NCBI GenBank assembly: GCA_033964015.1
Contig: CM066924.1
Coordinates: 12,674,625-12,738,624 of the forward strand
Source: Scolanthus callimorphus
Taxonomy: Eukaryota > Cnidaria > Anthozoa > Actiniaria > Edwardsiidae
Direction: 5' to 3'
Length of the DNA stretch: 64,000 nt
Shown here: positions 44,167 through 55,870 of the stretch, piece by piece
How the letters are laid out: each line of letters starts with the position of its first letter
Numbering within the stretch: position 1 is the stretch's first letter
The notes under the pieces: generated by a model
What the model was told of the DNA's origin: nothing
Databases searched by the model: none
Seen by the model: only the letters and a program-made list of their open reading frames with translations
Position numbers and translations under genes: made by a program

Positions 44167-44987
44167 CGAGATAAGAATATGTTGAGATAAATATTGGTGG
44201 TTTTCACATGACGTCAAAACATGCTAAGTAACCTAAACCTCTGCAGAGATGACTTTAAGTGTTGATTATAACTCTACTGAAGGAGTCGTCACGCCAAATC
44301 TCGGCACTTCCTGACACGCAGGTTGGAGATATCGCTGAAGCTATTTAGTCGCGCAACACCAGTGGGGTGCCGAAGAGGCAAAACGTGAAACAATATTTTT
44401 CGTCCATCTCACATTCCATGGTGGAATGACGTCCATTTTTTTGTTCGTGCGCGAAAAACACTGTGGCGCCCGACTGCGGGATACCTGTGGCACGTGATAT
44501 GGCGCGTGCCACTGCGCGCGCACCTTGGGGTATGAAATGAAGATGGCAGCGAGTTTTGTGGAACGCAAACAGCTCGGTAAGGAATGACCTTGTCGAGTTA
44601 ACATTGTTGTTAGGATTAACAATACTTAGATTTAGATGCCTTTATGCCATAGGAAACCGCTGTCAAGGTTTGGTAGAACAGTGTGTTAAGGAGTTGTAAT
44701 AAATGATGTTGTCGTTACGAAACTCAACGCCTGGTGTCTTGTAAATACCCTCGCGGTTCGCACCCACAGATCGGCCGTGGTCTGTGTTGGTGACAAACAC
44801 TTTGGGAACAATGTGAAAAAGCGCCGGTAGTTAGGATTGAAAGAGCTAGTTCTCTTTCAAATAAGAAACAAAACAGAAACAAAAAGGGCAGTCACGCTTC
44901 TGTTCCATTTCCTCTCTACATGTAAATACAAAAAACATGCCTAGCTCCAAAAAGGGGGGTGCTTAGCCCCCTCTCAGTTCAAAAAGT

Positions 44988-45005
44988 GGGGTGCTCGAGC
45001 ACCCC
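44988..45005. repeat. Perfect 18-bp palindrome GGGGTGCTCGAGCACCCC
   Basis: An exact palindrome inside a short imperfect tandem repeat (aaaaaggggggtgcttagcccc, aaaaagtggggtgctcgagc, split). Probably part of a small repeat element. Confidence 0.6.
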
Positions 45006-45234
45006 CTCTCCCCCCGGGTCCGCCGCCTATGTTAATATTATCAGCTTTACTTTTTTGTGAATTTGGAACACTTTTTATACGTTACCAGTACTCTTGATCA
45101 CTTTTTTCATTGTGGGCAGAATTTGATCGAGCACCTTGTTCACTTTGAGCGACATTTTAGCACTTTTTGTCAGTTTTCAACGTGTTAATGCAACGCAACG
45201 TTTTCGGTAAGCCGAATATTACAAATAAACAAAT

Positions 45235-45348
45235 ATGAATAATTCGAATTCCACCTTGTCGTCAGACTTTGTCATGGAAATACACGAGGAATTTTACCGT
45301 GAGCTAGAAAAAAGAGGTGATTTTGAGTGCTTAGAAACATGTATGTAT
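45235..45348 (+). CDS. Possible short first exon, unrecognised
   Basis: An ATG followed by about 37 codons with good composition (SDFVMEIHEEFYRELEKRGD, FECLET) and a gtatgta donor. It reads like the start of an intracellular, acidic, helical protein. No downstream exon could be linked in this window, and upstream sequence looks repeat-derived (cgagcact-type motifs recur at 45630-45690), so it may be a stray fragment. Confidence 0.25.
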
Positions 45349-47154
45349 AGTTGTATATTTATTTGTTTTTGTATTCATGTGTGTATATATTTTTGGCCTC
45401 GTCCTGTAATCCAGTGATTGACTGCAAGAGGGTGAATTAAACCACATTTTTATTATATTACTATACTGTATGCTGAATCAACAGTTTAAAGAGCTTGAAT
45501 GAAAATGTTGGGTTATCTTTTAAGATAAGAACAAAAAAGGTTTTGTTCAAAAAACATTGTTTTAATATGGTCAATTATTGCTTAACCGATGAAGCTTGAC
45601 ATCTGCAAGAAACACAACTGTCGAGCACTATTGCTAAATTTCGAGCACTTTTTCGAAAATTCGGTCACTATTTGAGCACTGTTTTCAGCATTTTTCCATC
45701 GCAATCGCGACAAGCCTCCCTACTAATAGAATGAATGGATACAAACAAACAAAGTATACAAATCACAGTAAATATTCGAAGGCTCTCCTATCCAGGAGAG
45801 CTCACCTGGATTCAAGATTTACAACGAAATGCGCTTTTGTTCTGAGTTCTTATGCTTACTTACGTTCTTGCAAAACGTCATTTTTTTACTCAATTTTGGA
45901 GTGTAAACAGATCGTGATTCACTACATTTCAAACTACTCATTCCTTGAAAACTTTCTTTTCATTTTCAGTTCTATGATTGCCCATAAGAGGAATCGTCAA
46001 GTGCAAATAACCTGTCTTTATTTTCGTTTACGCCGCGAACACGAAAACTAAAGCCAAACCGGCCCGGCACATTCTCATCATGATGGGCAAATTTCTTGAC
46101 TTTTTCGCCTTTTCCAACACACATGCAGATTGTTGATCCTTTCTTATGATTTCTTGTCGAATTTATCATTATCTTTGATATATTTGAGGATAATATTTGC
46201 TTGTTTTCGCAATATAAAGTGCATCACAACCTTCAAAAAACAAGTGCCGGTTCTCGGAAGAGCAAGCATCGAAATGGTTTCCCTGCCAGTCTCCACCAAT
46301 AAGAAGCCAGCTATGTAACCACACCTGCCTTACCGATGAGCTTGGGGGCCTGGGACGACAGTTTACTTCCGGTTTAACAAAACAGTATACTTCTTATGTC
46401 AAATCAGAGAAAATTCGAATTTTTAAAATGTTAAAGTGTTGTTTAACTTGTTTCCATAGAGCCTAGCATGGGATTAGCGAATATGTAAAAACTTTTTGAG
46501 TTATGATATCTGAATGGTTTAAAAACACCCAAATCAAGCGTAAAAAAATCATTTCCTAATTTATCTGAAAATCCATGCTAGGTCTTATGCACAATGCCTA
46601 GGCGGTTATATAGCCACAGATTTGGCAGATTCCATTAAGAAATGGAAGACAAACTATAGGTGTTTCTGTTTCGATGACGTCACTATGACGTCACATGATG
46701 ACGTCATCATTTTCAAAGCTTTTCCAAAATGGATCTTTCCTGTAAATATTATCCTTAAGCATATTCATTTCGCAGAATTATGATTTTTTTAATTTTCCCT
46801 AGCAACGGCTCAAAAAGATAGGTCATATCATTGAATCATAGTCGTTTTTGCCGAATGCACTTGGGAGGACTGGGTCGAGTCGCGCGCGGGCTAGTGTGGG
46901 TATTTTAGCGTGGTTACCAAGCCAAAAGCATGGTGGACAGATCGAGAACTCGAGTCTCTGTGATTCCTGCAAGTTTTCATTCAAAATTTCACAGTTTTCT
47001 TGCTACTTTTGCCGAAATTCTTATCAAAAGAGGATCTCCTGTGACTTCCTTATAAGGTAAATGATTCCAATATGGTTTGGCCGTGAGGTGTTGAAAATCG
47101 GCAATTTTCGGTTGGAGATTGTTTCATATGAAATCCACCCTTAATTTAACTAGT

Positions 47155-47300
47155 TGACACTGTCAATGACGTCATCAAAACAAGAAAAAAGCGCATCTTT
47201 AGAGGAGGGGAACACTGTGGCAGGCAACCAAACTTAGTCCGATTGTTTCAAGGACAAGGGGTTGCAACACTATGGCCACGTGGCATGAGCATGGCTAGAA
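47155..47300. repeat. Single unit of the CRE/E-box minisatellite family
   Basis: Contains tgacgtcatcaaaacaag, ggcaaccaaacttagtcc, aaggggttgcaacac and cacgtggcatga in the same order as the arrays at 20040, 49785 and 53945. Confidence 0.7.
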
Positions 47301-48697
47301 ATTGAGGACACTTCAGCGGATTATCGCATGAGTGGCGCGCGGGCTCACCTTCAAACACGTCACGCGCTTTTTTCTTGTTTTGATGACGTGTTTGATTTAA
47401 TTTAAAATCCAACTGACATGATGTTACTTACAGCACGTGAAACTCTAAAATGACAGGTTTTAACAGCATATTTAGCCAGGAACTGCAGTTCGGGCATGTG
47501 CAATAATAGACACAGGTATCCCGTGAATGTACTTTTGGGCTCCCTGTGTAGTTTAGCAATCTAGAAATGCAGTTTATAGAGCTAACTAGAAGTTTCTAAT
47601 AGAAAGTGAAGTGCTCGCTGCAACAACAGACAATGCACCTCCTGCATGGTGAACAAGCAATAGAAATCACCTGAAGAGCAATATGCAAGGCAAAGGATTT
47701 CTTGCATCTTCATCTTGTTTATCATCTTGTTTATCATGCTTGAGTTTTAGGCTTTAATAAGGGTGATACAAATTTATCTTATTGTGTTCAAAATTTATAA
47801 ATTTTAACACTCAAAGATAAAATTTGTATCTCCATATGGTCATGTAATATTGTCTATGCATGCAGCTTAATGAGGTGTAGACTGAATATGAGATAAATAT
47901 TCACTTGTTGTGCTATAAAACAACAGTAAATTTGCCAGAAACTTAGCCCATCAAAATAGGGATGCAACAAAATGTAAGAATATAGAAAAAAAATCTAAAC
48001 AATTATTTTTCATTTCAGAAAAAGCTTTTAATCAAATTTTTCATCTCTCAGATTAATACAGATCCCTACCAGTAATATTGTTGGATTTATCCATCAGATT
48101 TTCTTGTATATTATTCCTGAATAATGTGTGTGCAATTGTAATCACTTAGCAGTTTTTGGCTGGCTTTTAAAAAATTGTCTAGTAACATCACTGGAATTTA
48201 AATTCTTGTGCCGAGTCTACAAAAGAAAAGAAAAAAATCCAAAAGTGAGCACACAAAAATATCACTCAATCAGTCAAGTTTATTTATGATTAATACACTG
48301 TTTGCAGGAAATGAATATATTGATTACATATTTTCATCTGTTTACAATTGTAATGGAAGTTAACCCAAAGCCCAATTGGCCACAAAAAGTCGTCTTCATC
48401 CTTTTCAGAAATTACCTTAGCTTGTTTAGGGGAAATTGCAAATTGAAACAATAACATTTTTCAACTACTTGTAAACTGTGAAAGATTCATATCAGCTAAG
48501 CTAAAAAAAACCCTATGTATTTGGAGAATTCCCCTCTCTAGGGCCAAGTAGCTTTAATTAAGCGATAAAAGTACTTTCCGCGTGCTCTCTGTCTTCTTAC
48601 AAACACGAGGGGGATGTTGGGAGATCTGTTGTCAAAATACGCTTTAAAAACATCTACAAATATACAATCACGACTGACAAAGGCACATGACTGTTAC

Positions 48698-48883
48698 TTA
48701 CCGATAACCTCCGAATTTAAACAACAATTTCTGTAAACCGATCGACAAATCGTGAATGTTTTCCATCTTGACAAGAATGGCGTCGCTAACTCTCCGAGCA
48801 AAGGACTCTGGGGGAATGTGCCACCGACGGAACCCCATTTTCAGCCGAGAAAATGATCGTACTGCGCATGCGCCACATTCCAA
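48698..48883 (-). CDS. Possible first exon of a small gene, unrecognised
   Basis: The minus strand is open from an ATG at 48883, with a second ATG 15 codons on giving MGFRRWHIPPESFARR, VSDAILVKMENIHDLS and a basic end (LLFKFGGYR) that stops at a gtaagtaac donor (about 48701). A plausible acceptor (cttttgtag) at about 48219 would add RLGTRI and TAA. This would make a 50-65 residue protein with an amphipathic, basic N-terminus. I do not recognise it. The sequence around the start has gcatgcgcag-type CpG sites typical of housekeeping promoters. Confidence 0.35.
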   Translation of the reverse strand: MECGACAVRSFSRLKMGFRRWHIPPESFARRVSDAILVKMENIHDLSIGLQKLLFKFGGYR

Positions 48884-49784
48884 GGGCGTTAGGAGAAAGG
48901 GCGTTATGACTTGTCCAGATTTCCGTCCAGATTAGATATGCTCGCTAGCGCTCGCAATAATGCTTTTCTTGCATGCAAAAATAATGGAAAATACAAAGAG
49001 AAGAACACTTAACAATATAGAATTATATGAGCAGTGTTATTTTGAAAAATAGTAATAAAAAAATGAGAAAAAAAGTACCCCCAGGACCCCAGACAACGGG
49101 AAAAAAAGGCCCAGGCATCGTTTATGCCCAGTCCTACGCGGTATATCGAGACAAAATGGACGACAGGACGATCCTCGGGGAAAGCGAAGAGAATTCTCCC
49201 CCAAAAAATTAGTTTTCGGCAATATTATGGCTGTAAACCTGGTACACTGGAAGCTATACTACTAAGTAAAAAGCTCAAACTTTCTCGGGAAAACGCCGAA
49301 CGATTTGAAGGTTTTATGAGCTAAAAAGTACATGGATGTGATCCTTGTTTATCGAACTACAACCCGAGATGTATAGAGCTGGTTCAAGATTTACGGTTGC
49401 ACGGCCACAAGAGAAAACTTTGACTGCACTTGTAGCATTGTACGATAATTATATGGATTCCTGAGGATGGAAATCTGCATTTTTAAAACTAAAAACGCCG
49501 GACGACTACGGTTTTACACAAGTAAACTCTATCCGGAGGCCCTCGATAAAGCTGCAATGAACAGGCATGGATGTAAGAGGTTGGCCCAGTTTAGCTAGAA
49601 ACGAGAAAGTTTTGATGTTCTATTTTTCCCCAGTCAATTGCTATACGGCCGCCATCTTGAATTATGATTTAAAACCCCGTAGTGCGCATGCTCGTAGATG
49701 AGCGGCGGCCATACTGTCCTTAATTTCTACCCATGGTAATCGAGAAGGGAACAGCTGTCAGCAAACTTGATCAAAGCTTTTTTA

Positions 49785-50235
49785 AAGTGCAAGGGGGGTG
49801 CAACACCATGGTCACGTGGTCACGCCATCGCCATCGATTTCCCTCCGTGCGTTTTTTTCTTGTTTTGATGCGACGTCATCGATGTCATATAACATGACCA
49901 CTTCAAGCCGCACCCTCAAAACAAAGTTACCCAGGTTTAGTTGTCTGACAGTGTTTCCTTCTTGAGATATTTTTTCTCATTTTGATGACGTCATCCATGA
50001 CGTGACACGACGTGACCATGGTGTTACATTCCCTTCAAACCATTCTCCCAGGCTCTGATCTTGATTGCCTGACAGTGTTTCCTTGTCGAGACATGATTTT
50101 TTCTTGTTTCGATGACGTCATCAACGACAATCGATGACGTCACATCACGTGGTTATGTGTTCCACCCCCCTTGCTCTCTAAACAACTTTGACCAAGTTTG
50201 TTCGTCCGTGTTACCTTCTCGAGATACGATTTTAT
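49785..50235. repeat. CRE/E-box minisatellite, about 3-4 diverged units
   Basis: Diverged units, some in opposite orientation, share caaggggggtgcaacacc, atggtcacgtggtcac, gatgacgtcatc and a tgtctgacagtgtttccttc block with gagatatttttt. Same family as 53945-54625. Confidence 0.75.
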
Positions 50236-50376
50236 TGCCTGTTCAGACGCGGATTTTTTTTGTTTTGATGAAATTAAATTTAACCAAGTGTGGTGTCCAT
50301 GTACTAATTTTACCCAAGAGTGAATGAGGTACCATGAAATTCATATTTTCGCATTTTCGTACACCCAAATCCGCGT

Positions 50377-50428
50377 CACGTCCCCGTCCCGCGTCCCCGT
50401 CCCGCGTCCCCGTCCCGCGTCCCCGTCC
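50377..50428. repeat. Tandem CCCGTCCCGCGTC repeat
   Basis: About four copies of a 12-bp cccgtcccgcgt unit in a row. Simple GC-rich minisatellite. Confidence 0.85.
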
Positions 50429-50474
50429 ATGTTTTACCCACATCCGAGAAACTCTCATTATCCGGATAACAATT

Positions 50475-51374
50475 AACCCTATTCAGACTATTCGAGCCCC
50501 CCCTCCAGTAAAATCCAGATTATACTACTGCAGCTATGATGGTGAAACTTCGTGACTTTTCCTAAAATTTATCTGGGGACATTTCGGTGTCAATGACATG
50601 TCAGTGTCAACGGCCCAGTTTCCATGGCAACCAATTTTTGACATGCATGTTTTGCAAAAATCGAAAAACGTGAATTTTTCATATTTCAAGCTTAATGTTG
50701 GACACATTACCTATTTTTGACTATTAGAGCTTGTACTCATTAATAATTTATGTATAGGCTTATTAATTTTTGACACAAAATCTTTGGGGGTAGGGGTAGG
50801 GGATTTTGTTCATCTTTACATATGGTGCAAAACTAGCTCTGGAATTCACAAATATCCTTTTTAATTCAACTTTTTGAATGTCAAACGCTTCTTTGATGAG
50901 TATTTTGTACATTCTGACCATTTTGTTCTCATTGAGTATTTATGTGAAGAGTCAAATCGAAATTAAATGAAATCCAAGATGGCTGATCCAAGATGGCGGA
51001 TACAAGATGGCGGACAATATTTTCAAAATTGGTCATTATGAAGCAAGATTAATACAATTTATGTGTTAATGTCACAAATTATTACATTTACATTATCTTG
51101 ATGTTAATGTGTTGGCTTTTAGAGCATTATTTACCAAGTTTTTGGAAGTTCATTGAAAAAACTTAAAAAATGATAAAAACTTAAGAATGACGTCATTTTG
51201 ACGTCACATTTTGTTCCCACGTGACAATTTGTCTTAGGCTCATGGTCATTGTGTGAAAGTTTGATGATCATAGCTCCAGTGGTTCCCGAGATATAGAGCG
51301 GGGGCCGAATTAGCCCCCCCCCCCCCCCCCCCCCAGTCACAGATGTTCAAAAAAAGCCCAGTCTGAATAGGGTT
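50475..51374. mobile_element. 900-bp element with AACCCTATTCAGACT ends
   Basis: Terminal aaccctattcagact is matched exactly inverted by agtctgaatagggtt. C-runs lie just inside both ends (gagccccccc at 50494; a 21-C run at 51314-51334). TTAA occurs directly at the left end and a few bases beyond the right end, so a TTAA-type duplication is possible but not exact. No transposase frame is present. Inside is a small cluster of caagatggcgg motifs (50972-51016). Confidence 0.7.
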
Positions 51375-51667
51375 TTAAAGAAAGAACTTGTACTTGAACT
51401 TATACTAAGATGTTCAAGATATGTATTATAATTAGCACTAAAAGTACTATTTAGTTCTAATAAGATTAAGCGTTAAGTTTTGACAGTTAAATTGCGTGTA
51501 AGTAAACCCATTGACTTTAACAACTTTCTCTTTAGAGCTATTATTCCACGTCTTTTAATCAAAACTTCGCCAGTACTTGTAAATCACAGTTGAGTTTCGA
51601 TATTTTATTAAACAGAAAGATTCTTCAACTTCCAGCTTAATTTCTCCCATATGTTATTTGTAAAATA

Positions 51668-53123
51668 TCGGGGGTAGAAGCGGAATTTTGAATATTGACT
51701 TTGAAGCTAGTTTGAATATTTACAAATTTAGTTTGAATATTTGAGAACTTAGTTTGAATATGAATAATCAGAATATTGTTAGTTTGAATTTGAATAAGCG
51801 AGGATTGGAAAATTTCAATCAATTAAAAGATTTTTGAACCTTGTCTGTCGACCTATTATACCTAACTGATTTAACATTCACTTCATTCAATACTTTTAAA
51901 AAAATTTCTGCGCGCTTCGCGCGCATAAAGAATCACATGTTATTATTAAAATATTTTGTATATAGTGGTTTCAATAAAGTTTGTCACCCAAAAGACTAAA
52001 GCCTCAAGCTGTCGGCGCCAAGCCTTGTGAGTCATTTGTTGTCTCACGTGCTAATCAAAATTCAATTTAAAAATTCGATTTACGCGCGTGTTGGGAACAG
52101 CGCGATTTTTAATTTATGTGCACTTCAAATATCAAATTGGAGGCGCAAGAACTTTATTCTTAAACGTGAACGACAGTCTGCGTACAGCATTAAGCTGTCC
52201 GTTTTACTTTTCACGCTTTTCCTTTGTCAAGAAGGAAATCAAATACTGACGGGGTATTTTGTGAGATGATTGCATGAGAACCGAACTTCTGAAACTCCGC
52301 TGGAGTATTCTGTAGAACAAAAATCTAAAGAAAGAAATATTTCGCAAATTCTATTCTGTTTTCCGTCTGTCCGTTTTTGCTAGTCATCCTAACCCTTCGA
52401 AGGTATAATGAAAGTAAATTATCGGAACGCTCGCGTACAAATTCAAAAGACGCGCTTATTAATAATTAGTAATACATCTTCAGAAAGCTTTCTAGGTGCC
52501 CAAAATAAAATTTCAATTGAGCATTCGAGGGGGGGGGGGGGGGGGGGAGTGATCAGTTCTGAGGGGGCATCAAGGAGGGAGGATCACTGCATTTTGACCG
52601 CGTATTACCTAAAATCCTCGTACCCAGCTTCAAATGTTTATATTTTCATGAACCAAACAACGGTCAAAGCAAGTGGGTACCCAAAATCCACCACCTCTTT
52701 CAATTTTCCTAGAATCGGATTTTCGCGGACTGCCGATACCTCGTGAAATAATTCATGCAGCATGGCGAAAACCTACCGTTGTGCTTTACACGAAGAGAAC
52801 ATCACATTTCTGCATTAAAACCGGGTATCCCTTATTTGTGCTTCGAAAAATATCTACTGGATATACCTATGGGGGTTGTAATACCCGATACCCAACACTT
52901 TACAATTCACCATCCCTGATACCTATCGGTACGGCGTTGTTTTGTTCACACCTCACTGCATAGTATAGTTGAAACGGTAAGCAGAAGTTTGAATATTAGC
53001 AGATGGAAGTTTGAATATTAGTCGAGGTGGAAGTTTGAATATTGAATTTAGATGTTTGAATATTGAATATTTGAGGTTTGAATAATGAATTTTGGTTTGA
53101 AAATATTCCGCTTCTACCCCCGA
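51668..53123. mobile_element. 1.46-kb non-autonomous element with 7-bp target duplication
   Basis: Ends tcgggggtagaagcggaat and the inverse attccgcttctacccccga flank the element, and a perfect 7-bp direct repeat TAAAATA lies outside (51661-51667 and 53124-53130). Both sub-terminal regions carry four to six copies of gtttgaatatt in the same orientation. Inside are a 19-G run (52529-52547) and no transposase. The family is not recognised; 7-bp duplications occur in some P-like groups. Confidence 0.85.
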
Positions 53124-53679
53124 TAAAATACGTTTTGTAACATTTAAGATTTACAGGTTTACAGATTTTGCCTTTTTAATATACAGTACCTTTATTACTT
53201 GTTTTTAAAAAGAGTTTGGTCAATCAATTTAACCAAACAGATCTAGTTTTAATTCTTTTACTAATCCGGCCAAAGATGCGGAATTCGTAGAGCCAAATCT
53301 TATACTTCCAAAAGAAATCGCCTTCGACATTTTGTACGTGTGCAATGATCGTACACCTGTAAACCTTAATCCCTTAGGACATGCATATAAACCAAGCCTG
53401 TAACATTGCTTAGCTCAGAGTAGTACAGTGCACCTTAGTTCAGTGCAGTGAATAAACTGTTGAGCAACACTCCTCTCTACCTTGAGTAGTCCCGCAACAT
53501 CACAATATTACAAAATCACTTTGTCACCACCTAATACAATGCAAGGATAGAGAAATGAATATAGCACCTACCCTCCCCAGTATCTCTGCATTGTGAAGTG
53601 CGCGCTTTTCACCCGAGGCGTTTTATGCGTATTTGGGATGATAAGAGTATCTAGATTGTACAGGCTTGGATCTTCGAGA

Positions 53680-53860
53680 GCAACTTCCAGAGATTGGCTA
53701 TTATGGGGTTAAGTGGTATTTATAAAACGACCTGGAGTGTTTTATCGGGTGATATAACCGATAAAACACGAGATGCAAGTTTTATGTTACAAGATGCAGA
53801 AATTTAGAGCGGAGCTCCCGCGGGCGCCGAAGGCCCCCGCGTAGCGGAGCCCCATAGCTA
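53680..53860. repeat. Small inverted repeats (gttttatcgg and GC-rich hairpin)
   Basis: gtgttttatcgg and ccgataaaacac form a hairpin at about 53738-53770, followed by a GC-rich segment (gcggagctcccgcgggcgcc ... gcgtagcggagcccc) with inverted blocks. Unassigned repeat. Confidence 0.5.
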
Positions 53861-53944
53861 CATGCAGGAGAAAAGGAACAAAACAAAAGTGTATATGCAT
53901 CCAACGATTCTGTCATGGACTTCCGGTTGTCCGTTCGTTCGTTC

Positions 53945-54625
53945 GTCCGGAATGACGTCATCAAAACTAGAAAAATCAATATCTCAAGAAGGCAACATCG
54001 CTAGGTGACCAAGCTGGGTAAAGTTATATGGATGCTAGGCGGGTGCACTACCAAGGTCACGTGACATGACGTCATCGATGACGTCATCAAAACTGGAAAA
54101 GTCATTATCTCAAAAGGCAACATCGCTAGGTGACCAAACTTGGGTAAGTTATTTTGACGGCAAGGGGGTGGGGGGGGGGGGGGGTGCACTACCAAGGTCA
54201 CGTGACATGTCGTCTTCGATGACGTTATCAAAACTAGAAAAGTCAATATCTCAAGAAGGTAACATCGCTAGGTGACCAAACTTGGGTAAAGTTATTTTTG
54301 AGGCAAGGGGGGTGCACTACCAAAGTCACGTGACATGACGTCATCGATGACGTCATCAAAACTAGAAAAGTCCATATCTCAAGAAGGCAACATCGCTAGG
54401 CGACCAAACTTGGGTAAAATTATTTATGAGGCAACGTCATCAAAACTAGAAAATTTTATATCTCGAGAAGGCAACATCGCTAGGTGACCAAACTTGGGTA
54501 AAGTTAGTTTGGAGGCCGGGGGGAAGGGGGGGGGGGGGCATTACAAAGGTCACGTGGCATGGCGCCATCAATGACGTCCTCAAAATTAGAAAATATTTCG
54601 CGAAGGCAACATCGCTAGGCGAACA
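53945..54625. repeat. CRE/E-box minisatellite, about 6 units of 125-140 bp
   Basis: Head-to-tail units contain gatgacgtcatcaaaactag, tcaagaaggcaacatcgcta, ggtgaccaaacttgggtaaa and ggtgcactaccaaggtcacg. Full units at 54056, 54197 and 54326 are spaced 141 and 129 bp apart; the outer ones are partial or diverged, and G-run length varies (up to about 15). Each full unit holds paired TGACGTCA palindromes and one CACGTG. Confidence 0.88.
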
Positions 54626-54811
54626 AATTTGGGTACGAGAAAGTGAGTCTGTGGGTATGGAGCTCTTTGAAATGCCAACATAAAAAATCTGAATTTGCAA
54701 GTATGCAATGGAGAACAAGAAATGTTTTCTGTAGCAAGTGACGTCGCGATGCGTCACATTATGAATCTTTTGCAGGACTTATAATTTTCCCTAGCAAAGC
54801 CCAACAAGCTA

Positions 54812-54960
54812 CAATGGGGGCCAAAATAGTAAACACTTGCTATCCAGGCTGTTCCCCGCTCCCCTGTTCAATGTTGTTTGGTGCGCGCAGCGTTCATTCA
54901 AATTGGCATACTCCAACATTGGAAGGGGGAACGGGGTGTTTACGATACTTTTGTCCGCCG
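54812..54960. mobile_element. 150-bp foldback block, copy in unit 1
   Basis: Imperfect inverted arms: ggggccaaaatagtaaacac near the left and gtgtttacgatacttttgtc near the right, then gttccccgctcccctgttca against tggaagggggaacgggg, around a caatgttg/caacatt inner stem. The block could fold as one hairpin of about 60 bp. Further copies are at 56534-56685, 60239-60389 and 63942 onward. Confidence 0.8.
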
Positions 54961-55419
54961 CTGTCTGAGTGAAGTAACGCATGCGCACTAGCCTACTTTA
55001 GGCACTTGGAAAAATAATACGTGACTGTCTGAAATCACACGCAAATGAGGGCTTATTTGTTGCCCCTAAAGTTTCCCATAAAAATGGTGTTTAGGAGAAA
55101 ATTTATTCCTAAACCAGTGCTTTCATATTATTCAGAACACACAGAACAGTTTTTCAAACGCTTCTGCTCGATTCTTAAAATATTTCGCTTGATGTTTTCT
55201 GTCGATGTCATCGTTTTGCACGGGGTGTTTGAGCTGATAGTTTGCGCCAACTGCGAAGTTATTAAAGGCAAAAAATCTTACAGCTAGTTTTAACCACGAG
55301 ATTCTAGATAAAAGGGAGAATTTACGATTCTCAATCCGCAGCACGGGGGAAGTTTACTTGTTTGTTTGTTTGCTTCTTAACGAGATACAGCACTCTGTCT
55401 GGTACAGGGCCATGTGCCA

Positions 55420-55870
55420 TCGGTAAATGGTTAAGTTGCCGCCATTTGACTTAACCATTAGAAAAACCTTGGTTCTCCGGGATAATTGATTTCAAACTAG
55501 GATAAAAATATCACTATATCTTCACTAACACTACATTATTTGTTCTCAACCAAAAAGGCGACAGAAAAATACAGTTTTAATGAAGTAAAAAGCGTGGTAA
55601 ACCATTAGCGACAATATAATATAAAGAGTAATACTTGTCTTCTTATCATTATGAACAGCTTAACCATTCAACTTAACCGTAATATTTTTCTTACATGCTC
55701 AAAGGTAAACAAAGTTCTAACCCTGTATGTCGAATATAGCGCTAGATTGCTAGCCATTTCAAAAGCTTAAACTTTAAAATGTGGATAAAACGAAGACATT
55801 TTGGCGAGTTTAAATGAACAGTTAAGTCGGTTAAGTGTAATGTGGTGGTGCTTGTTTAACCATATGTATT
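55420..55870. other. GGTTAAG motif cluster and octamer in each array unit
   Basis: Within 450 bp of unit 1 there are seven GGTTAA/TTAACC-type motifs in both orientations: aatggttaagt and acttaaccatt (a hairpin at about 55423-55460), cttaaccattcaacttaaccg (split here; about 55657), gttaagtcggttaagtg (about 55818) and gtttaaccata (about 55854), followed by ATTTGCAT (55868). The same set is present in every unit. Whether they bind protein is unknown. Confidence 0.5.

Larger units (their letters stand above)
43207..54811. other. Gene-poor region between the secreted-protein gene and the tandem array
   Basis: About 11.6 kb with no clearly supported gene. It holds the 5' flank of the secreted-protein gene, transposon-like elements and minisatellites (listed separately) and three weak exon candidates: ATGGCAGCGAGTTTTGTGG at about 44543 (+, 11 codons then gtaagg), 45235-45348 (+) and 48698-48883 (-). 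Long stretches such as 46.1-47.1 kb and 47.3-48.5 kb are AT-rich with nothing recognisable. Confidence 0.5.
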
